DNA of 64,000 bases from an uncultured Kiloniellaceae bacterium (lineage in GTDB: Bacteria; Pseudomonadota; Alphaproteobacteria; Kiloniellales; Kiloniellaceae): the NCBI GenBank assembly GCA_947493695.1, contig CANLSF010000001.1:372001-436000 (forward strand). The letters are read 5' to 3'. The notes beneath the pieces were generated by a model, which worked only from the letters and a program-made list of their open reading frames with translations, had not been told where the DNA came from and searched no databases. Position 1 is the stretch's first letter; each line of letters begins with the position of its first letter. A program made the translations under genes and the position numbers. Below, piece after piece: positions 26,189-34,473 of the stretch.

Positions 26189-28347
26189 GACGGCGCCTCC
26201 CCGGCAGGTTCCTGCAAGCGCCGCGCATCACGCCGCACCTGCAGCTTCGTGGTGACGGTGCCGCGCAGGCGGGCGAAGCTGCGGTCCCAGAAGCTCGGAT
26301 TGTGAACCGCATCGGCCCGGTAGAAGGACGGACAAAGAACCGCTGCATCGGCGACTTCACCGCAATGGCCACAAGCAACGCAGGAATTGTCGACGAAAGC
26401 CACCGGGTCATCACGCAGAGGGTCTTCGGTTTCCTTCAAGGTCAGTGACGGACAGCCCGAGATGCGGATGCAGGCATGATCACCGGTGCAGACATCTTCA
26501 TCGACACCGAACTTCTGCTCTACGACGCGCTTGCCGTCGTTCCGTGCCTTGCGCCGGATCGGACGTTCGCGGCGCTGCCGGTTCAACATACATTCACTGG
26601 ACGCGATCACGACTTTCGGTCCACGTTCCGGCGTGGTCAGGGCTTCCTCGATGACATCGCGCATCGCCCCGACATCGTAGGTATGATCGATCCGGCGCAC
26701 CCAGTTGACGCCCACACCCTTGACCGCATCCTCAATCGGGTGACGGGTCGAGCGGTTCAGATTCCCGGCGCGTGATGAGAGGATGTCCTGTCCACCGGTC
26801 GCCGCCGCATAATAATTATCGACGATCAGAATCACATCGTCGCTCTTATTGAAGACGGCATTCCCGACACCGCTGACCAGACCGTTATGCCAGAAGCCGC
26901 CGTCGCCCATAATTGAGATCGAGCGCTTACCCTGCGCAACGTTCAAGCCGGAAGCTGAAGCCGCGCCAAGACCGTAACCCATGGTGCTCGCGCCGATGTT
27001 GAAGGGCGGCAGGATCGAAAAGAGATGACAACCGATGTCGCAGGCAATGTGACGCTCGCCGACATCCTGCTGCGCCAGCGTCAGCGCGGAAAAGATCGGC
27101 CGCTCGGGACAGCCCGTACAGAACCCGGCCGGACGTGGCGGTACGGCTTCGTTGAGAGCCTGAGTAACTTCCTCGGGTAGATCCGAACCAAGAGAAACCG
27201 TGGCCGGTGAGAGTGCAGTGTCTTTAAGACCCTCAAGAAAAGCTCCGATACCTTCGACTAGCGCTTTGTTGGTGTATTCACCGGCCTTCGGCAGAACGTC
27301 TTTACCGTGCAACGGGGTTATCACTGCTGCCCGGCGCAGAATGGTGCTGACTGCCTGCTCCAGGTGATCCGGCTGCCCCTCTTCGACCATCAGGACCGCA
27401 CGTTTATCGCTGCAAAAAACAACGACCTCGTCGTCGATCAGCGGATAAGTGACATTGAGCACATAAAGCGGAATGCGGGTCTTGCCATAGACGTCCGCCA
27501 GGCCAAGTTGGCGCAGTGCTGCGATCACGCCGTTGTAGTGACCGCCTTGCAGAACAATACCGACATCCTCGATGTCACCCTCGAAGAACTCGTTCAGCTT
27601 GCGCGACTTGATGAATTCGACGGCAGCCGGCCAACGATGCGCTACCTTCTCCTGCTCATGGGCGAAAGACGCGGGCGGCAGGACGATCCGGTCGGTCTCG
27701 CGCCGGGGGTGGTTGCGTGCCTGCTCCAGCGTGAATTCGGGACGGACATTATCCCGGGTCTGAAACGAACCATGGACGTGGCAGGCACGGATCCGCAACT
27801 CCAGCATCACGGGCGTATTGCTCGCCTCGGAAAGCTCGAAACCATCCCGCACGGCCTTCACGATTGATTCCGCATTGGGGCGGGGGTCGAGCAGCCAGAT
27901 CTGGGATTTCATGGCAAAAGCGTGCGAGCGCTCCTGCATAATCGAAGAGCCCTCGCCGTAGTCTTCCCCGACGATAATCAGTGCGCCACCGGTTACGCCA
28001 CCGGAAGAAAGATTGGCCAGAGCATCGGAGGCAACATTGGTGCCGACCGTCGATTTCCAGGTCGCCGCGCCACGGATCGGGTAGTGCATGGAGGTCGAGA
28101 GCATTGCCGCCGCCGCGGCCTCACTGGCACTGGCTTCAAAGTGAACGCCCAGCTCGTCCAGAATTTCCTTGGCATCGGAGAGCACGTCCATCAAGTGCGA
28201 AATCGGCGCGCCCTGATAACCGCCGACATACCCGACCCCGGCCTCGAGCAGCGCCTTGGTGACCGCGAGAATACCCTCACCCCGAAAGGTTTCTCCGGCT
28301 CCCAGTCGCAGCGCCTGCACCTCCTGAACAAAAGACCGTTCAGCCAA
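26185..28347 (-). CDS. iorA: Indolepyruvate ferredoxin oxidoreductase subunit A
   Basis: 720 residues from the TTG at 28347, chosen because AGGAGG stands six bases before it; an ATG 57 bases upstream has no such site and adds an unlikely leader. The N-terminal TPP-dependent transketolase-like domain starts GAGETFRGEGILAVTKALLEAG. The TPP motif GDG is at 481-483 and the C-terminus (about 620-675) carries two ferredoxin-type cysteine clusters. It is the first gene of the ten-gene operon. The reaction is CoA-dependent oxidative decarboxylation of an aryl pyruvate with reduction of ferredoxin. Confidence 0.9.
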   Translation of the reverse strand: MAERSFVQEVQALRLGAGETFRGEGILAVTKALLEAGVGYVGGYQGAPISHLMDVLSDAKEILDELGVHFEASASEAAAAAMLSTSMHYPIRGAATWKSTVGTNVASDALANLSSGGVTGGALIIVGEDYGEGSSIMQERSHAFAMKSQIWLLDPRPNAESIVKAVRDGFELSEASNTPVMLELRIRACHVHGSFQTRDNVRPEFTLEQARNHPRRETDRIVLPPASFAHEQEKVAHRWPAAVEFIKSRKLNEFFEGDIEDVGIVLQGGHYNGVIAALRQLGLADVYGKTRIPLYVLNVTYPLIDDEVVVFCSDKRAVLMVEEGQPDHLEQAVSTILRRAAVITPLHGKDVLPKAGEYTNKALVEGIGAFLEGLKDTALSPATVSLGSDLPEEVTQALNEAVPPRPAGFCTGCPERPIFSALTLAQQDVGERHIACDIGCHLFSILPPFNIGASTMGYGLGAASASGLNVAQGKRSISIMGDGGFWHNGLVSGVGNAVFNKSDDVILIVDNYYAAATGGQDILSSRAGNLNRSTRHPIEDAVKGVGVNWVRRIDHTYDVGAMRDVIEEALTTPERGPKVVIASSECMLNRQRRERPIRRKARNDGKRVVEQKFGVDEDVCTGDHACIRISGCPSLTLKETEDPLRDDPVAFVDNSCVACGHCGEVADAAVLCPSFYRADAVHNPSFWDRSFARLRGTVTTKLQVRRDARRLQEPAGEAPS

Positions 28348-28413
28348 CGCCCACCTCCTGTCGATCCAGCCTGGAGAACTTAACGCATTCCGCAAGGCCG
28401 GCATTTATATTCT

Positions 28414-28466
28414 TTTTCATATATTCGGCAGGGAAGCGTTCGCTGTCAACTCGATTTATATGAAAA
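28414..28466. promoter_or_regulatory. Inverted TTTTCATATA / TATATGAAAA sites between iorA and the MarR gene
   Basis: TTTTCATATA (28414-28423) and TATATGAAAA (28457-28466) are perfect inverted copies 33 bases apart in the divergent promoter region. The same core occurs as the palindrome GTTTCATATGAAAC before the TRAP genes at 29183. They are likely operators for the divergent MarR-family protein; this is an inference from repetition and position. Confidence 0.5.
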
Positions 28467-28525
28467 TGCAACTTTTTATGCTTGAAATGATTGATTCCGG
28501 GACTGACTTGTGATCACATCGGCAA

Positions 28526-29065
28526 ATGACAAGCTTACAGCAGTTGAAGTTGACCGAAGACAGTAGCGCCCCTTTTGTGGACGGTTACCTGCTGTATCTT
28601 CTGGCTGCCGCCAGCCACGCACTTTCGAGCGAGTTTCACGTTGAGGTCAAGGCGCAGGGCGTGAAAGTCCAGACCTGGCGCGTCCTCGCCTGCCTGATCG
28701 ATCGACCGGGCCTGATGCTGACCGAGCTGGCGCAGTTCGTCTTGCTGGAACAGTCTCATCTGACCAAGATTATCGAGCAACTTCAGTCAGGCGGGCTGGT
28801 CGAAAAACAGCACGATACGACGGACCGGCGTAAGATTAAGATCTACATCACTGATCGCGGCAGAGAGCTGGTGGAGCCCCTGATTCCCAGCGCCAAATCA
28901 CACGCGCAACGCGCCACCGCGATCTTGACCCGCAACGAAGAAAAAAACCTGAAGTCCATCCTGCATAAGCTGATCCGGCAACAGCGTCAGGCGGGAAACA
29001 TTTCAGGCGCAGGAGAAGGGCCGCAACTGGGATCGGTTGAAGTCAAAAGTAATGGACAGACCTGA
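28526..29065 (+). CDS. MarR-family transcriptional regulator
   Basis: 179 residues with a central winged helix: VQTWRVLACLIDRPGLMLTEL, LLEQSHLTKIIEQL and the wing KQHDTTDRRKIKIYITDRG. It is divergent from the iorA operon and directly upstream of the TRAP transporter genes. MarR proteins often respond to aromatic acids or their CoA thioesters, so it is the natural candidate repressor for both units. The C-terminal 30 residues are an extra, probably disordered tail. Confidence 0.9.
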   Translation: MTSLQQLKLTEDSSAPFVDGYLLYLLAAASHALSSEFHVEVKAQGVKVQTWRVLACLIDRPGLMLTELAQFVLLEQSHLTKIIEQLQSGGLVEKQHDTTDRRKIKIYITDRGRELVEPLIPSAKSHAQRATAILTRNEEKNLKSILHKLIRQQRQAGNISGAGEGPQLGSVEVKSNGQT

Positions 29066-29173
29066 ATAAAGGAGACGACGCGGATCTGCCGCGGAACGCC
29101 CCAATCAGGCAAATCTGTCGTCCGCAAGAACGTTTGAGACCGGCGGAATTGGTCCATCTGGAGTACAGGTTGC

Positions 29174-29202
29174 TTGACAGTAGTTTCATATGAAACCATT
29201 TT
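29174..29202 (+). promoter_or_regulatory. Promoter-like TTGACA with spacer palindrome GTTTCATATGAAAC
   Basis: TTGACA at 29174-29179 is followed by the perfect palindrome GTTTCATATGAAAC at 29183-29196, which would fill the spacer before a weak -10 (CATTTT). The palindrome resembles the two sites next to the MarR gene. A protein bound there would block transcription of the TRAP genes. Confidence 0.5.
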
Positions 29203-29326
29203 GATCGCAATCAAACAGATCGGACGATCCGGTCGAAAACCAGCCTCAGAAGGGCTGGGAAAGAGATAACGCGGTAAGGAGCCCAAAGAAGGCTCGCGTA
29301 TGGATTTCGGTAGGTTGGGATAATCA

Positions 29327-29355
29327 TTGACCGACTGGTCGGTTTTTATTAGCCT
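29327..29355 (+). promoter_or_regulatory. Promoter-like TTGACC overlapping palindrome ACCGACTGGTCGGT
   Basis: ACCGACTGGTCGGT (29330-29343) is a perfect 14-base palindrome of the kind bound by TetR-family repressors. It overlaps a TTGACC -35-like hexamer; TAGCCT stands 17 bases on. A short hairpin terminator (the palindrome is followed by TTTTATT) is the alternative reading, but the two-base loop is too small. No TetR-type gene is in the window. Confidence 0.35.
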
Positions 29356-29488
29356 AATTCTGCACGGCTTCCGGCGACACCCGATTAGACAGTCGGGCTC
29401 CGCATCGGACGACGGTGCGGGTTCGGAAGAAATAAAGCGCCCTTGCTAAAAATCGGGTGCAAAACGGTTAACGATAGGGAGAAGCATC

Positions 29489-30511
29489 ATGAGATTTTTC
29501 AAACCGGTTGCAGCCATTGCTCTGGGCGCGGCCCTCTCGGCAACGACGGCACTGACCGCCTTCGCCGCAGACACAACTCTTGTCATTTCAAGCTGGGCAC
29601 CGCCAACTCACGGCATGAACGCCAAGATGTGGCCGAAGCTCACCAAGATGATCGAGGACGCCACCGAAGGCCGGGTCACGGCAGAAATCAAATACAAACT
29701 CGCGCCACCGCCGGCACAGTTCGATCTGATTCAGGATGGCGCAGCCGACCTGACATGGATTTTCCACGGCTACAATCCCGGTCGTTTCGTCGCGACCCAG
29801 TTGATCGAACTGCCGGGTTACCAGGGTTCCGCCGAAGCCGCCTCAGTGGCTTACTGGCGCGCCTACGAGAAGTTCCTGAAGAGCGCCGATGAGCACAGAG
29901 GCGTCAAGCTGGTCGCTCTGCATACCCATGGTCCGGGACAGCTGCACAGCGCCAAGAAGGTCACACAGCTCGACGAAATCAAAGGCATGAAACTGCGTCT
30001 GGGCGGCGGCGTATCAGGTGCAGTCGGTGACGCCCTCGGCGCGACCGGCATCAGAGTACCCGCCCCCAAGGTTTACGAGACCCTCGCCTCCAACGCCGCT
30101 GACGGGGTCATGATGCCTATGGAGGGCAAGAAGGGCTTCAAGCTTACGGAAGTGGCACAGCACAGCTTTGTCATGCCCGGCGGTTTTTATCGCGGTTCCT
30201 TCGCGCTGATCATGAATCAGGAGAAATTCGATTCCCTCTCCAAAGCCGACCAGGATGCCCTGATGACGGTGTTCGGAGAGAACGCCTCGCGCATGGCCGG
30301 TCAGGTATGGGACGAGATCGATTCTATCGGCGTGGATGCGACCAATTCGACGGCTGACAATTCGCTCAATACTGCAAGCGAAGCTGATCAGAAAGCCTAC
30401 AACAAGATTGCCGAGCCAATCATTGATGCTGCAATCAAGGCCGTCTCGGATAAAGGTATCGACGCCAAGGCTGCGGTCGAGTTCATCGCCAGTGACATGG
30501 CGGCAAACTAA
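29489..30511 (+). CDS. dctP: TRAP transporter solute-binding protein (DctP family)
   Basis: 340 residues with a signal peptide ending at AFA-ADTT near residue 27. DctP traits are LVISSWAPPTHGMN at the N-terminus, the LRLGGGVSGAVGDALGA segment with the conserved arginine that salt-bridges the ligand carboxylate, and MPMEGKKGFKLTEVA. It captures an organic acid and passes it to the DctQM membrane proteins encoded next. The shared regulator sites suggest an aryl or keto acid of the ior operon as ligand, which is only inference. Confidence 0.9.
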   Translation: MRFFKPVAAIALGAALSATTALTAFAADTTLVISSWAPPTHGMNAKMWPKLTKMIEDATEGRVTAEIKYKLAPPPAQFDLIQDGAADLTWIFHGYNPGRFVATQLIELPGYQGSAEAASVAYWRAYEKFLKSADEHRGVKLVALHTHGPGQLHSAKKVTQLDEIKGMKLRLGGGVSGAVGDALGATGIRVPAPKVYETLASNAADGVMMPMEGKKGFKLTEVAQHSFVMPGGFYRGSFALIMNQEKFDSLSKADQDALMTVFGENASRMAGQVWDEIDSIGVDATNSTADNSLNTASEADQKAYNKIAEPIIDAAIKAVSDKGIDAKAAVEFIASDMAAN

Positions 30512-30538
30512 AGCACGGCACCGCAAGTTCGTTTCGCT

Positions 30539-31063
30539 ATGAATACAAGCTCTCGATCAGAAGAAGGCGCATGGGTTCGTCACGCACTTGCCCATGCGCC
30601 CTCTTACCTCGCAGCGACGGCGCTTTTCGCCCTGATGGTCATGACCTTTGCGGACGTCGTCCTGCGCAGCGCCCTCAACAGTCCTATCTCGGCCGCCACG
30701 GAACTAACCCGCCTTTTCATGGCGATCACGGTCTTCGCGTCTCTTCCCGTCATCAGTTGGCGCGGCGAGCAGATCGTGGTTGATCTGCTCGATCCTTTCT
30801 TCAGAGGACGCGCCGCACAGATCCGTGACGTGATTATCGATGCCCTGGCGGGGATCGTTATCTTCTGGCCGGCCATTCGCGTCTACGAGTTGGCCGAGCG
30901 CGCCAAACAATACGGCGACACCACCGAATATCTGCAGATTCCGCAGTTTTACATCGCCTACTTCATTGCCTTCAGCACCTTTGTCACAGCCGTGATCCTG
31001 CTACTGCGCGCGGTCGTGCGCACGGTGGCGCCACATTATCTGGCCTCCATCAAAAACGCATGA
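30539..31063 (+). CDS. dctQ: TRAP transporter small permease (DctQ)
   Basis: 174 residues with four hydrophobic helices and the DctQ pattern VVLRSALNSPISAATELTRL followed by WRGEQIVVDLL. It is 27 bases after dctP and 67 bases before dctM in the same direction. It supports the large permease in Na+-dependent uptake. Confidence 0.9.
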   Translation: MNTSSRSEEGAWVRHALAHAPSYLAATALFALMVMTFADVVLRSALNSPISAATELTRLFMAITVFASLPVISWRGEQIVVDLLDPFFRGRAAQIRDVIIDALAGIVIFWPAIRVYELAERAKQYGDTTEYLQIPQFYIAYFIAFSTFVTAVILLLRAVVRTVAPHYLASIKNA

Positions 31064-31130
31064 AGTCCTCCCACCGACAGCCCCTGGCGATTGATCCAGG
31101 CCCCGCGCCCGTTTCCATGAGGACACCCAC

Positions 31131-32444
31131 ATGCTAGCCGCTTCAATTGGTTTTGCCGCCGTTCTGGTCCTTGTCCTGCTGCGGATGCCCATCGCAATTG
31201 CAATGGGTCTCGTCGGCATCATCGGATACGCCAATGAAACTTCCATGCGCGCCGCCATCTCCATGGGCAGCCGCCTAATCATCGACACGGCACAGGACTA
31301 CGGCCTCTCGGTCGTTCCTCTTTTCATTCTGATGGGCCTCTTCGTCAATAAGGGCGGGCTCTCGCGTGAACTGTATCAAGTCTCCTATGTCTTTCTAGGT
31401 CATCTGCGCGGTGGCCTCGCGATGGCGACGATTGTGGCCTGCGGTGGCTTTTCAGCAATCTGCGGCTCCTCGCTCGCCACAGCCGCGACCATGTCCAAGG
31501 TCGCCATGCCGCAGATGCGTAAGTTCGGGTATTCAGACGGCCTCTCGACCGCGTCGATTGCCGCTGGCGGGACACTGGGCATCCTGATCCCACCGAGCGT
31601 TATTCTGGTGATTTATGGCCTTCTGACCGAAACCAGCATCGGCAAACTCTTTATCGCCGGTATTATTCCCGGCTTCATCGGTATCCTCTTTTACCTCGCA
31701 GCCGTGCGCTACACCGTGTTCCGGGATCCAAAATCCGGACCCGCGGGTGAGCGCTCAAGTTGGCGCGACCGGATCGCCGCGCTGAGCGACGTCTGGGCAG
31801 TCCTGGGACTTTTTGTGCTGGTGATCGGCGGTCTCTACGGGTTGCTCGACTTCTGGCCGCTGCATCTGACCTTCTCGCCGACCGAAGCCGCTGGCATGGG
31901 TGCTGCAGGCGCCTTCCTGATCGCACTCTCGAGAAGGGCATTGAACTTCAAAGCCATCCGCGAGGTGCTCTTCGAGACTGCGCACACCACAGCAAGCCTC
32001 TTCGCGGTGCTTATCGGCGCCTGGATCTTTTCGAACTTCGTCAACTACGCGGGCCTGCCCCAAGGCCTGATCGAAATGGTTACCGGCTGGGGCGTCAGTC
32101 CCATGGTCATCATGCTGATGATTCTGGCTATCTACATCGTGCTCGGCTGCGTCTTCGAGAGCCTCTCCATGCTGCTGTTGACGGTTCCGGTGTTCTTTCC
32201 GCTGGTCACCAGCCTGGGCTTCGATCCGGTCTGGTTCGGCATCGTGGTTGTTGTGGTGACCGAGATCAGCCTGATCACACCGCCGGTCGGCCTCAATGTC
32301 TTTGTCCTGAAGGGCGTGGTTCGGGATGTCTCGACCGCCACCATCTTTGCCGGTGTGACTCCTTTTTGGATTGTCGACATCCTGCGTCTGGCCCTGCTGG
32401 TCTTCGTGCCATGGCTTGTCCTGATCCTTCCCAACAGCATGTAA
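31131..32444 (+). CDS. dctM: TRAP transporter large permease (DctM)
   Basis: 437 residues with about twelve membrane segments. Family landmarks are the RMPIAIAMG opening, FSAICGSSLATAATMSKVAMP and GGTLGILIPPSVILVIYG, and ITPPVGLNVFV near the C-terminus, the two hairpin/Na+ regions of DctM proteins. It is the ion-coupled carboxylate carrier of the dctPQM unit. Confidence 0.93.
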   Translation: MLAASIGFAAVLVLVLLRMPIAIAMGLVGIIGYANETSMRAAISMGSRLIIDTAQDYGLSVVPLFILMGLFVNKGGLSRELYQVSYVFLGHLRGGLAMATIVACGGFSAICGSSLATAATMSKVAMPQMRKFGYSDGLSTASIAAGGTLGILIPPSVILVIYGLLTETSIGKLFIAGIIPGFIGILFYLAAVRYTVFRDPKSGPAGERSSWRDRIAALSDVWAVLGLFVLVIGGLYGLLDFWPLHLTFSPTEAAGMGAAGAFLIALSRRALNFKAIREVLFETAHTTASLFAVLIGAWIFSNFVNYAGLPQGLIEMVTGWGVSPMVIMLMILAIYIVLGCVFESLSMLLLTVPVFFPLVTSLGFDPVWFGIVVVVVTEISLITPPVGLNVFVLKGVVRDVSTATIFAGVTPFWIVDILRLALLVFVPWLVLILPNSM

Positions 32445-32454
32445 GGCCCCTGAT

Positions 32455-32889
32455 GTGAGTGAATCAGATAGCAAGAGCTTTGGCGTTCCGGAGATACAGG
32501 CGCTGCTGACGGAAATGTTCGCGCCCTGGATTCAACTGCTGGACATCAGGCCGGTTGAGGTAACGGCGAAAGGCGGGCGCTTTGAACTGCCCGAGAATGC
32601 CGACCTCTCCCGCGAAGGAGGAATCATCTGTGGACAGGCCATCGCTGCCGTCGCCGATACCGTCGGCGTTCTTTGCCTTTCAGCCCATAACGGCCGTTTC
32701 CGGCAGGTCACGACCGTCGACATGACAACCCACTTCATGCGGCCCTTGATGAAAGGCGCCGTGGAGGCAGAGGTCACGATCCTCTCCAACGGCCGTCGTA
32801 TGGCAACCTTGCGGGTCGATTTCCGCCAGACTGGAAAAGACAAGATCTGCGCAGGAGCAACCTGCGCCTATGCCTATCTGGATGGCTAG
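32455..32889 (+). CDS. PaaI-family acyl-CoA thioesterase
   Basis: 144-residue hot-dog protein starting at the GTG at 32455, ten bases after the dctM stop. It has GGIICGQAIAAVADTVGVL, the helix of PaaI-type enzymes, and TVDMTTHFMRPL before the core strand. PaaI thioesterases release CoA from stalled aromatic acyl-CoA intermediates. Placed at the end of the TRAP unit, it may rescue CoA during breakdown of the imported acid. Confidence 0.82.
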   Translation: MSESDSKSFGVPEIQALLTEMFAPWIQLLDIRPVEVTAKGGRFELPENADLSREGGIICGQAIAAVADTVGVLCLSAHNGRFRQVTTVDMTTHFMRPLMKGAVEAEVTILSNGRRMATLRVDFRQTGKDKICAGATCAYAYLDG

Positions 32890-33041
32890 GAAAGACACGT
32901 CACTCGGGCGGCTTTGACCCGAAGCGACCCTGAATGCATCGCTAGGTGTCGCATATGCGTCAGAAACCTGAAAACCTCACCTGTAAGAACTCTCATTCAG
33001 GGAATTCCGCTTTACAGCGGTTTCAGGTATAGGTTTGCGTC

Positions 33042-34430
33042 ATGTTCTTAAGCGTCTTCGATGTTTTCAAAATCGGCATCGGCCCCTCGAGCTCTCACAC
33101 TATGGGCCCGATGGTCGCGGCCAGCCGCTTCCTGAATGAACTGCGCGAACGTTCGGAAAAGAATGTGACCCGGGTGCGGGCGAGCCTCTACGGCTCGCTG
33201 GCATTCACCGGCAAGGGCCACTCGACCGACCGCGCGGTGTTCCTTGGGCTGTTGGGTTTTACGCCGGATACACTTGATGCTGACACAGCGAGCCAACGTG
33301 AGGCAGACCTTTGGCGCGACAAGTGCATTGCGGCGACAGGACTGCCCGTCTTCCTCTTCGATCCGGAAGTCGATCTGATCTACAACTATGGACCGCCCCT
33401 GGAAGGTCACGCCAACGGCCTCAAATTCGTCGCACTAGACGACGAAGGCGAAACCCTGTTGGAACGGATCTACTACTCGATCGGCGGTGGCTTCATCGTC
33501 GAAGAAGCAGAACTGGAAGCCATCAACGAGGGTTACGAAACTGCCGAAGAGCCCTGCACTGCCCTCTATCCCTTCGCGACTGCCAATGAGATGCTGGAGA
33601 TGGGCGCGCGCAGCAAGCTCTCGCTGGCCGAAATGAAGCGCGCGAACGAACTGCAGACCATGACTGAAACCGAGCTGGACAATCGGCTCGATCAGATCTG
33701 GGATATCATGAACGACTGCATTGAGCGCGGACTGAAGACAGAGGGCGAACTCCCCGGAGGGCTGAAGGTCAAGAGGCGGGCTGCTGATCTGCGCCGCCAA
33801 CTTGAGAACGAACGCGAGTCGAACTCGGCCCCCTTTGAATCCGCCAACGAATGGCTGGCGGTCTATGCCATGGCCGTGAACGAGGAAAACGCCGCCGGTG
33901 GTCAGGTTGTGACGGCACCGACCAACGGCGCAGCAGGTGTTATCCCGGCTGTGTTGCGCTTTTACCTGGATTTTTATCCCGGTGTTGATCCCAAAGACAC
34001 TCGGACTTTCCTGCTCGCGGCGTCAGGCATTGGCGGGATCATCAAAAAGAATGCGTCGATCTCCGGCGCCGAAGTTGGATGCCAGGGCGAGGTCGGCTCC
34101 GCGGCGGCCATGGCGGCAGCCGGGCTTTGCGCGGTCCGCGGCGGCAGCAACGAGCAGATTGAAAACGCTGCCGAGATTGCCATGGAGCATCATCTTGGCA
34201 TGACCTGCGATCCGGTCAACGGCCTAGTTCAGGTGCCCTGTATCGAGCGCAACGGACTGGGGGCCGTGAAAGCCGTAACCGCGGCAGCACTCGCCCTGCG
34301 CGGCGATGGAACCCACTTCATGCCTCTGGATAACTGCATCGAAGCCATGCGTCAGACCGGCCTGGACATGTCCACCAAATACAAGGAAACCAGCACCGGC
34401 GGACTCTCGGTCAATCTTCCGGAGTGCTGA
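33042..34430 (+). CDS. sdaA: L-serine ammonia-lyase, single-chain [4Fe-4S] type
   Basis: 462 residues. The N-terminal domain starts FKIGIGPSSSHTMGPM, and the C-terminal catalytic domain has VGCQGEVGSAAAMA and TCDPVNGLVQVPC. The cluster cysteines are Cys347, Cys389 and Cys400, with the same spacing (42 and 11) as in E. coli SdaA. It deaminates L-serine to pyruvate and ammonia. It stands alone on the plus strand after a 152-base gap and ends facing the LacI-type gene. Confidence 0.95.
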   Translation: MFLSVFDVFKIGIGPSSSHTMGPMVAASRFLNELRERSEKNVTRVRASLYGSLAFTGKGHSTDRAVFLGLLGFTPDTLDADTASQREADLWRDKCIAATGLPVFLFDPEVDLIYNYGPPLEGHANGLKFVALDDEGETLLERIYYSIGGGFIVEEAELEAINEGYETAEEPCTALYPFATANEMLEMGARSKLSLAEMKRANELQTMTETELDNRLDQIWDIMNDCIERGLKTEGELPGGLKVKRRAADLRRQLENERESNSAPFESANEWLAVYAMAVNEENAAGGQVVTAPTNGAAGVIPAVLRFYLDFYPGVDPKDTRTFLLAASGIGGIIKKNASISGAEVGCQGEVGSAAAMAAAGLCAVRGGSNEQIENAAEIAMEHHLGMTCDPVNGLVQVPCIERNGLGAVKAVTAAALALRGDGTHFMPLDNCIEAMRQTGLDMSTKYKETSTGGLSVNLPEC

Positions 34431-34473
34431 GCGGCTGGCACGGATCGTAGCAAGTCGGAGCCTGGAATACGAT

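Larger units (their letters stand above)
29066..29488. other. Regulatory gap before the TRAP operon
   Basis: This 423-base gap holds no convincing gene. It contains two candidate promoter-operator regions, at 29174-29202 and at 29327-29355, each with a perfect 14-base palindrome. The remainder is short dyads without a T-run terminator. Confidence 0.45.

Noticed and set aside
28509-28518. TGTGATCACA palindrome before the MarR gene as a CRP site
   Set aside because: CRP sites need TGTGA-N6-TCACA; here the half sites are joined without spacing. Ten-base palindromes of this type can occur by chance.
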